Positions 59,490 through 64,000 of a stretch of DNA of 64,000 nt are shown piece after piece; position 1 is the stretch's first letter, and every line of letters begins with the position of its first letter. The position numbers were made by a program, and so were the translations under genes. Origin of the DNA: CALAGB01 sp963713965 (GTDB lineage: Bacteria > Chloroflexota > Chloroflexia > Thermomicrobiales > Thermomicrobiaceae); contig OY970217.1 in NCBI GenBank assembly GCA_963713965.1, positions 2,852,001-2,916,000 of the forward strand, given 5' to 3'. The notes beneath the pieces were generated by a model. It saw only the letters and a list, made by a program, of their open reading frames with translations. It was not told where the DNA came from and searched no databases.

Positions 59490-60899
59490 ATGACCGGCGG
59501 GTCGGCGCTCAACCGATACGAGTGGGCCTCGCGATACATCAACGCTCTGATTCAGGGACCACCCAGCCCAAAGCCAGGATCTACGCAGCAGGAGATCCGT
59601 GCGCGTGCGGTGGCCAGAGTGGATCGACTGCGCAGTTTCTTGGAATTCGCCGGCAATCCGCAGCAGGCGTATCGATCGATTCACGTCGGGGGAACATCAG
59701 GGAAAGGATCCACATCCGCCTTGATCGCCGGGATCTTGCACGCGGCGGGCTTTCACGTTGGGCTGCACGTCTCGCCCTACCTGCAAGTCGAGACCGAAAA
59801 ACTGCAAATCGACGGTCGTCTGATGTCTGGCGATCGCTTCGCCGATCACGTGTCCGCGCTGGACCAGGAAATCAAACTATGGGTGAGTTACGGCGGCGCG
59901 CCGCTCACCTACGGCGAGTTTTGGGTAGCGCTCACCTTTTTCTCATTCGCCCGAGAGAAGCTGGATTGGGCGGTCATCGAAGTAGGTGCTGGCGGCCGTT
60001 TCGACTTGACCAACGTGCTGCTGTCAGACGTGGCTGTTATCACGTCGATCGGCCTGGATCACGTGCGCACGCTCGGCGACACGATCCCGGAGATCGCCTG
60101 GCATAAAGCAGGCATCATCAAGCCGGGACGTCCGGCGATCACCACCGTCAAGAAGGTAGACGCACTCGAGGTCATAGAACGCGAGGCGCGCGAGACCGGT
60201 TCCGAACTTGTTGAGATCGAGGAGGGACGGGATTTCGAGGTCGTCTCGACGGGCGCCGATGGGACGAATGTGCTCGACCGCGCCAGCGGGATGACGTTCA
60301 AAACGACGTTACCGGGCCATTTCCAGGGCTACAATGTCGCGGCGGCGGCGGCGGCGGTTCGCGCGATTGAGGGATTGCGGCCTCACTCGGTCAGCGATGA
60401 CGACATCGCCCGCGGCATCGCGACCACCCGTTTCCCGGGCCGAATGGAGATCGTGCAGCGTTCGCCCCTCGTCGTCCTTGATGGTGCCCACAATCCGGAC
60501 AAGATGCGCTCGTTCGTGCAGGCTGCGCTGGATCTTGGCGAACCCTCTCGGCGCATTGTGGTCCTCGGATCGCTCGACGCGCACGATTTCCTTACTGGCG
60601 CGCGCATCGTGACGCCGATCGCGGACGAGGTGATCGTCACGGCTCCCAGTGCTACTGAACGAGCCAGCGCGCCGACTGACGACATTGCCGACGTGGTCCG
60701 GCAGGCAGGCAAGCCGGTTGACGTTGTCGCCGATCCTCGATTGGCCATCGACACCGCGCTGGAGCGCGCATCGGCTACGGATCACGTTCTGGTGACCGGC
60801 TCGCTCTACCTCGTTGGTGCCATCCGTGAACGGTGGTACGACAGCGAGTCGATTGTCGTTCAAGGGTCCTGCTGGCCGAACAGGGGCGGTCACTCATGA
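59490..60899 (+). CDS. folC: folylpolyglutamate synthase / dihydrofolate synthase
   Basis: About 469 residues from ATG 59490 (AAAGGG 7 bases upstream; frame open to 59388). ATP-dependent Mur-ligase-like fold: P-loop GGTSGKGSTSAL (about 73-84), HVSPYL, the VIEVGAGGRFDLTN magnesium/folate region, and the C-terminal LDGAHNPDK motif. Adds glutamate to folates. Followed about 20-30 bases later by a HAD phosphatase. Family call certain; monofunctional or bifunctional cannot be told. Confidence 0.95.
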   Translation: MTGGSALNRYEWASRYINALIQGPPSPKPGSTQQEIRARAVARVDRLRSFLEFAGNPQQAYRSIHVGGTSGKGSTSALIAGILHAAGFHVGLHVSPYLQVETEKLQIDGRLMSGDRFADHVSALDQEIKLWVSYGGAPLTYGEFWVALTFFSFAREKLDWAVIEVGAGGRFDLTNVLLSDVAVITSIGLDHVRTLGDTIPEIAWHKAGIIKPGRPAITTVKKVDALEVIEREARETGSELVEIEEGRDFEVVSTGADGTNVLDRASGMTFKTTLPGHFQGYNVAAAAAAVRAIEGLRPHSVSDDDIARGIATTRFPGRMEIVQRSPLVVLDGAHNPDKMRSFVQAALDLGEPSRRIVVLGSLDAHDFLTGARIVTPIADEVIVTAPSATERASAPTDDIADVVRQAGKPVDVVADPRLAIDTALERASATDHVLVTGSLYLVGAIRERWYDSESIVVQGSCWPNRGGHS

Positions 60900-60918
60900 T
60901 CTCTCGGCTTCGCTGTGC

Positions 60919-61653
60919 GTGGACTTCCCAGTGAGGCGGCTGATCCTCTTCGATGTGGATGGGACGCTCATCGCTCGCGGTGATCCAGTGCACATTGCGG
61001 CCATCGACGCATCTGTCACGTCGTCATTCCCGTCCCTCGGAGTTTCGATCCGTGACATCGAGTTCGACGGGAAAGTTGATCGGCAGATCCTGCGTGACCT
61101 CGTGCGAGCAGGTGGTGTTTCGGACGATCTCGATCCGTCCCTGCTTCTCACCATGATTGAGGCGGCAACCAGGAGTTACAGGGAGGCGTGGACTGGCCGG
61201 CTGGGCGACGCGGATCTACTACCTGGCGTGCGCGGACTGATCCAGCGACTCGCCGCCCTGGACGAGTTCGCGCTGGGCTTGCTGACCGGCGGGATTCGGG
61301 GTATCGTCGACGCAAAGATGACTCGCCTCGGTCTCGAGCGATTCTTCCCGATCGGTGCGTTCGGCGATGAAGTCGAGCGGCGTGTCGAGTTGCTACATCT
61401 CGCGCTCGAGCGCGCTCATGTCCGCTATCATGTGCAGTTTGCTCCGGAGGATGTCGTCGTGGTTGGCGACACTCCCCGCGACGTCGAAGCGTCGCATTCC
61501 GGGAATGTCGCCTGTGTTGGTGTTGCCACTGGACGTTTCACCGAGGCGGAGCTCAGTTCGGCCGGGACCGACGCGGTGCTTTCAGATCTGACCGCTACGG
61601 ATGATGTGGTCGAACTGCTCCGAACCGTGCGTCGGAGTCCGGTTACTGGTTGA
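60919..61653 (+). CDS. HAD-family phosphatase, phosphoglycolate phosphatase-like
   Basis: About 244 residues from GTG 60919, or 240 from GTG 60931; the open frame begins at 60814 inside folC and no strong SD decides. HAD motifs: I ILFDVDGTL with nucleophile Asp, II LLTGG, III Lys in VDAKMTRLG, IV GDTPRDVEA. The C1 cap is of the phosphoglycolate phosphatase group. Just after folC. It may hydrolyse a small sugar phosphate; substrate unknown. Confidence 0.87.
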   Translation: MDFPVRRLILFDVDGTLIARGDPVHIAAIDASVTSSFPSLGVSIRDIEFDGKVDRQILRDLVRAGGVSDDLDPSLLLTMIEAATRSYREAWTGRLGDADLLPGVRGLIQRLAALDEFALGLLTGGIRGIVDAKMTRLGLERFFPIGAFGDEVERRVELLHLALERAHVRYHVQFAPEDVVVVGDTPRDVEASHSGNVACVGVATGRFTEAELSSAGTDAVLSDLTATDDVVELLRTVRRSPVTG

Positions 61654-61665
61654 CTCGAGGACCGG

Positions 61666-62244
61666 TCAGGCGACTGCTTGCCGCTCCAGCCCGAGTTCGG
61701 GGGCGCTCTCTTTCATGGCGTCCAGCACGACCTGAATATGATCGTTGAGCTCCATGCCAAGTCCGGCGGCGGCATGCTCGATCTCGGCTCGATTGACTGC
61801 CGCGGCAAACTCCTTTGTCTTCCACTTCTTGCGCACGCTCTTGAGTTCCACGTCGAGGATGCTTCTGCTGGGTCGCACAAGCGCCACGGCGACCAGGAAC
61901 CCGGTCAGCTCATCGACCGCCACGAGCGTCTGCTCCATGCGTGACTCAGGTTGAACGCCGGTGATGTCGGCGGCGTGAGCCAGCATGGCGCGAATCACTT
62001 CAGGCGGACAGTCCTTGTCCTCTAGAATGCGGGCACCGACGATTGGATGCCCTTCAACGCTGACGTCTGGATTCTGCTCGTAGTCAAAATCGTGGAGCAG
62101 GCCTGCCAATCCCCACAGATCAACGTCCTCGCCGAAGCGCGCGGCGTAGGCGCGCATGGCTGCTTCGACGGCCAGCATATGGCGGATCAAATGCGGCTGA
62201 GACGTGTACTCATTGACAAGCGCCAAGGCTTCTTCCCGTGTCAT
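61666..62244 (-). CDS. HD-domain protein
   Basis: 192 residues. HD phosphohydrolase motifs: RHMLAVEAAM (His), AGLLHDFDYEQ (His-Asp) and the terminal Asp in AVDELTGFL. Short, single-domain form similar to small HDIG hydrolases of nucleotides. GGAGGTGAA precedes the ATG. Convergent with the HAD gene. Exact substrate unknown. Confidence 0.9.
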   Translation of the reverse strand: MTREEALALVNEYTSQPHLIRHMLAVEAAMRAYAARFGEDVDLWGLAGLLHDFDYEQNPDVSVEGHPIVGARILEDKDCPPEVIRAMLAHAADITGVQPESRMEQTLVAVDELTGFLVAVALVRPSRSILDVELKSVRKKWKTKEFAAAVNRAEIEHAAAGLGMELNDHIQVVLDAMKESAPELGLERQAVA

Positions 62245-62393
62245 TTCACCTCCGGAAGACGTGTATCGATACCATCAGCGCCGAACGTGGTTCAGCGAGC
62301 TGGCTTGAAACGCAGGTTCAGCGGCCACCCTGCATCTTACAGGATGGTCGAAATTCGTCGACTCAAGACGTAAGAGGAAGGACTCGATTGGCT

Positions 62394-62951
62394 CTACTGA
62401 GGTGGCCTGCGCCGTGAATCGGGAGGCGTGAGCATGGCTCCGACGACGCGTCCCCACTTCTGTGCGGACGACTTCTGAGCGGGATCCGATCCGCGAGATG
62501 ACGGCGCTCTCTTGGTGGTGGCCGGATTGGTCGTGGCTGGTCGGTTTGGCTGCGCGGTTTGCTGGGTGCGAACGGTCTGCGCTGTCTGCTGCGGACGTTT
62601 GGCCGATGCTGATTTGCCGCCCGACACGGTTGCCTTCACGGCCGACCGAACTCCACGAAACCATCGGTTGTCGGTGAGGGGGTTCTTGACTGGTTCGAGG
62701 TGTCCACCGCGCCGCTTCCAGAGATAGCGGCTGGCAGCCATGGCGATGAACCCACCGGCGACCGCGACGATTTGCAGGGGATCATCAGGGGTGGCCGAGA
62801 TCATGCCCACACCACCGAAGTGAAGCAGGAGCAGGATGCCGGTGGAGATCATGTACCCGATGACCCAGGAGGCGGTCTCGCTGAATGCCTGCCCGAAGCG
62901 ATGGCAACTGCGCCAGGACATGATGTAGATGAGCGGCATAATGATCCACAC
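62394..62951 (-). CDS. small membrane protein with low-complexity tail
   Basis: 185 residues. Two or three hydrophobic segments (about 2-12, 28-48, 58-76) followed by a basic, then Gln/Thr/Pro/Ala-rich tail with QQTAQT/QQTAQP repeats and a final basic region. No family recognised. GTG start at 62951, or ATG 62939. Function unknown; the tail looks disordered. Confidence 0.55.
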   Translation of the reverse strand: MWIIMPLIYIMSWRSCHRFGQAFSETASWVIGYMISTGILLLLHFGGVGMISATPDDPLQIVAVAGGFIAMAASRYLWKRRGGHLEPVKNPLTDNRWFRGVRSAVKATVSGGKSASAKRPQQTAQTVRTQQTAQPNRPATTNPATTKRAPSSRGSDPAQKSSAQKWGRVVGAMLTPPDSRRRPPQ

Positions 62952-63125
62952 GGGAGCCTCACAGGCTAAAGACGAAATTGCGATCAGATTTAAGCGTACT
63001 CAATTCCGAAGTTGGCGACCAGCCGCCGATCTGTGGCTCCCGAGTGACCGGTAAACGGTAGACTTGAGAAAGAATTCGTGGCCCTCGGCAACTGACCTAT
63101 AGTCCCGCGAAGAGAACTCATCAGC

Positions 63126-64000
63126 ATGTCACAGCTCAACATCGACAACGGATCTCACGGGACGTCGACCATGGACGGCGTCATCGAGCGGCTCACCTAT
63201 CAGCATCCAACCAGTGGCTACACCGTTCTCAAACTCCGTACGCAACGTGGAGCCGAGGTGGTGGCGGTTGGGCAGATGTCCGGCGTCAATCCAGGTGAGC
63301 GCATCCAGCTCGAGGGCGTCTGGATGACCCATCCGCAGCATGGGCGACAGTTCCGCGTCTCCACCTTCCGCACGCTCCTTCCGGCCACCACCGAAGGTAT
63401 TCGCAAGTATCTCGGTTCGGGTCTAATCAAGGGGGTTGGTCCTGTGACGGCCAAGCGTATCGTCGAGCACTTTGGTCCCGACGCCCTCACCATTATCGAT
63501 GAAGAGCCGGACCGGCTGCATGAGGTGCGCGGACTGGGAAACAAGCGTGCCGCCTCGATTACCGCGGCCTGGGTCGAGCAGCGGGCTATCAAGGACGTGA
63601 TGATCTGCTTGCAGAGCCTCGGCGTCCATACCGGTCACGCCGTGCGGATCTACAAGCAGTACGGTGACGGCGCGGTCGACGTGGTGCGAACCGACCCCTA
63701 TCGTCTGGCACGCGACATTTGGGGGATCGGGTTCAAGACGGCGGACGACATCGGCGCCGAGCTCGGCATCCCGCACGATTCGCCAGATCGGCTCGCGGCT
63801 GGGCTGCGTCATGCGCTCACGTCGGCCGCCGACGACAACGGCCACGTCTACCTGCCGCGCGAGGTGCTGTTCGACACCGCCGTGCGTTTACTCGATTGCA
63901 CGGTTGACCAGCTCGAAGCCGCCATGCCACGCCTTATCGGCGACCGAGACGTCTTTCTGGAAGAGCGTGATGGTGAAGAGCGCATCTATCTCGCATCACT
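63126..64000 (+). CDS. recD2: RecD2-type DNA helicase, 5' part
   Basis: ATG at 63126, continuing past the window end. The first 291 residues match the RecD2 N-terminal region: an OB-fold (GYTVLKL, VVAVGQMSGVNPGERI), the GIRKYLGSGLIKGVGPVTAKRIV helix-hairpin-helix pair, and TDPYRLARDIWGIGFKTADDI. The SF1B motor domains lie beyond 64000. RecD2 is a 5'-3' helicase in repair in bacteria without RecBC. A second in-frame ATG lies 15 codons in. Confidence 0.95.
   Translation, partial: MSQLNIDNGSHGTSTMDGVIERLTYQHPTSGYTVLKLRTQRGAEVVAVGQMSGVNPGERIQLEGVWMTHPQHGRQFRVSTFRTLLPATTEGIRKYLGSGLIKGVGPVTAKRIVEHFGPDALTIIDEEPDRLHEVRGLGNKRAASITAAWVEQRAIKDVMICLQSLGVHTGHAVRIYKQYGDGAVDVVRTDPYRLARDIWGIGFKTADDIGAELGIPHDSPDRLAAGLRHALTSAADDNGHVYLPREVLFDTAVRLLDCTVDQLEAAMPRLIGDRDVFLEERDGEERIYLAS

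Overview
The window reads as chromosome of a GC-rich bacterium. The gene set suggests Chloroflexota, probably the Thermomicrobia/Sphaerobacter branch: a citrate synthase fused to a helix-turn-helix domain, a heliorhodopsin, a NERD membrane protein, a holB-PSP1 pair, zinc-ribbon fusions, and many GTG/TTG starts with clear Shine-Dalgarno (SD) sequences. The taxonomic call is an inference; there is no rRNA gene here to settle it. I found no tRNA, rRNA, CRISPR array, insertion sequence or prophage.

Layout. 1-912: 3' part of a peptide/nickel-type ABC permease with an odd tail. 943-2110: a split thiamine-diphosphate (ThDP) decarboxylase of the ComD/ComE type. 2207-9542: minus-strand housekeeping genes (murF, mutS, DUF1015, ggt). 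9661-15645: a minus-strand glycosyltransferase operon (GT2, GT2-GT2 fusion, GT4, GT39) followed by two small genes of unknown function. 15964-18541: NERD protein, holB and a PSP1 protein. 18605-24385: threonine dehydratase, a TPR protein and a degenerate PP2C/beta-propeller membrane protein. 24590-29628: pyrF, then a TPP-riboswitch operon with an ArgE-type formylaminopyrimidine deformylase and a ThiZ-ThiX-ThiY transporter, which together fit salvage of the thiamin pyrimidine. 30112-31662: rpsU and citrate synthase 1. 31897-35058: a large, GC-rich, solitary TIR-ATPase-TPR protein. 35273-38806: a small HTH protein, an orphan response regulator, a hypothetical protein and a divergent ureABC without accessory genes. 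38807-41797: a somewhat AT-richer patch with an M20-fold protein that has lost its metal ligands and a luciferase-like oxidoreductase. 41798-44319: an HTH-citrate synthase fusion divergent from citrate synthase 2 across a striking palindrome. 44363-48935: DUF1989, zinc-ribbon FabF, and an enolase-superfamily/uronate-dehydrogenase-like sugar acid operon. 49272-54603: mrp, PspC, NnrS, a beta-lactamase-fold protein and a hypothetical. 54714-57215: MarR regulator, heliorhodopsin and an AlkA-type DNA glycosylase. 57412-64000: secreted parallel beta-helix protein, folC, HAD phosphatase, HD-domain protein, a small membrane protein and the 5' part of recD2.

The most interesting points are the heliorhodopsin next to a MarR regulator and a DNA glycosylase; the HTH-citrate synthase with a 22-bp palindrome whose half-site recurs upstream of citrate synthase 1; the divergent urease lacking the flap cysteine and the usual maturation genes; the TIR-STAND-like protein; the M20 protein stripped of all metal ligands; and a complete terminator-type TPP riboswitch that explains its operon.
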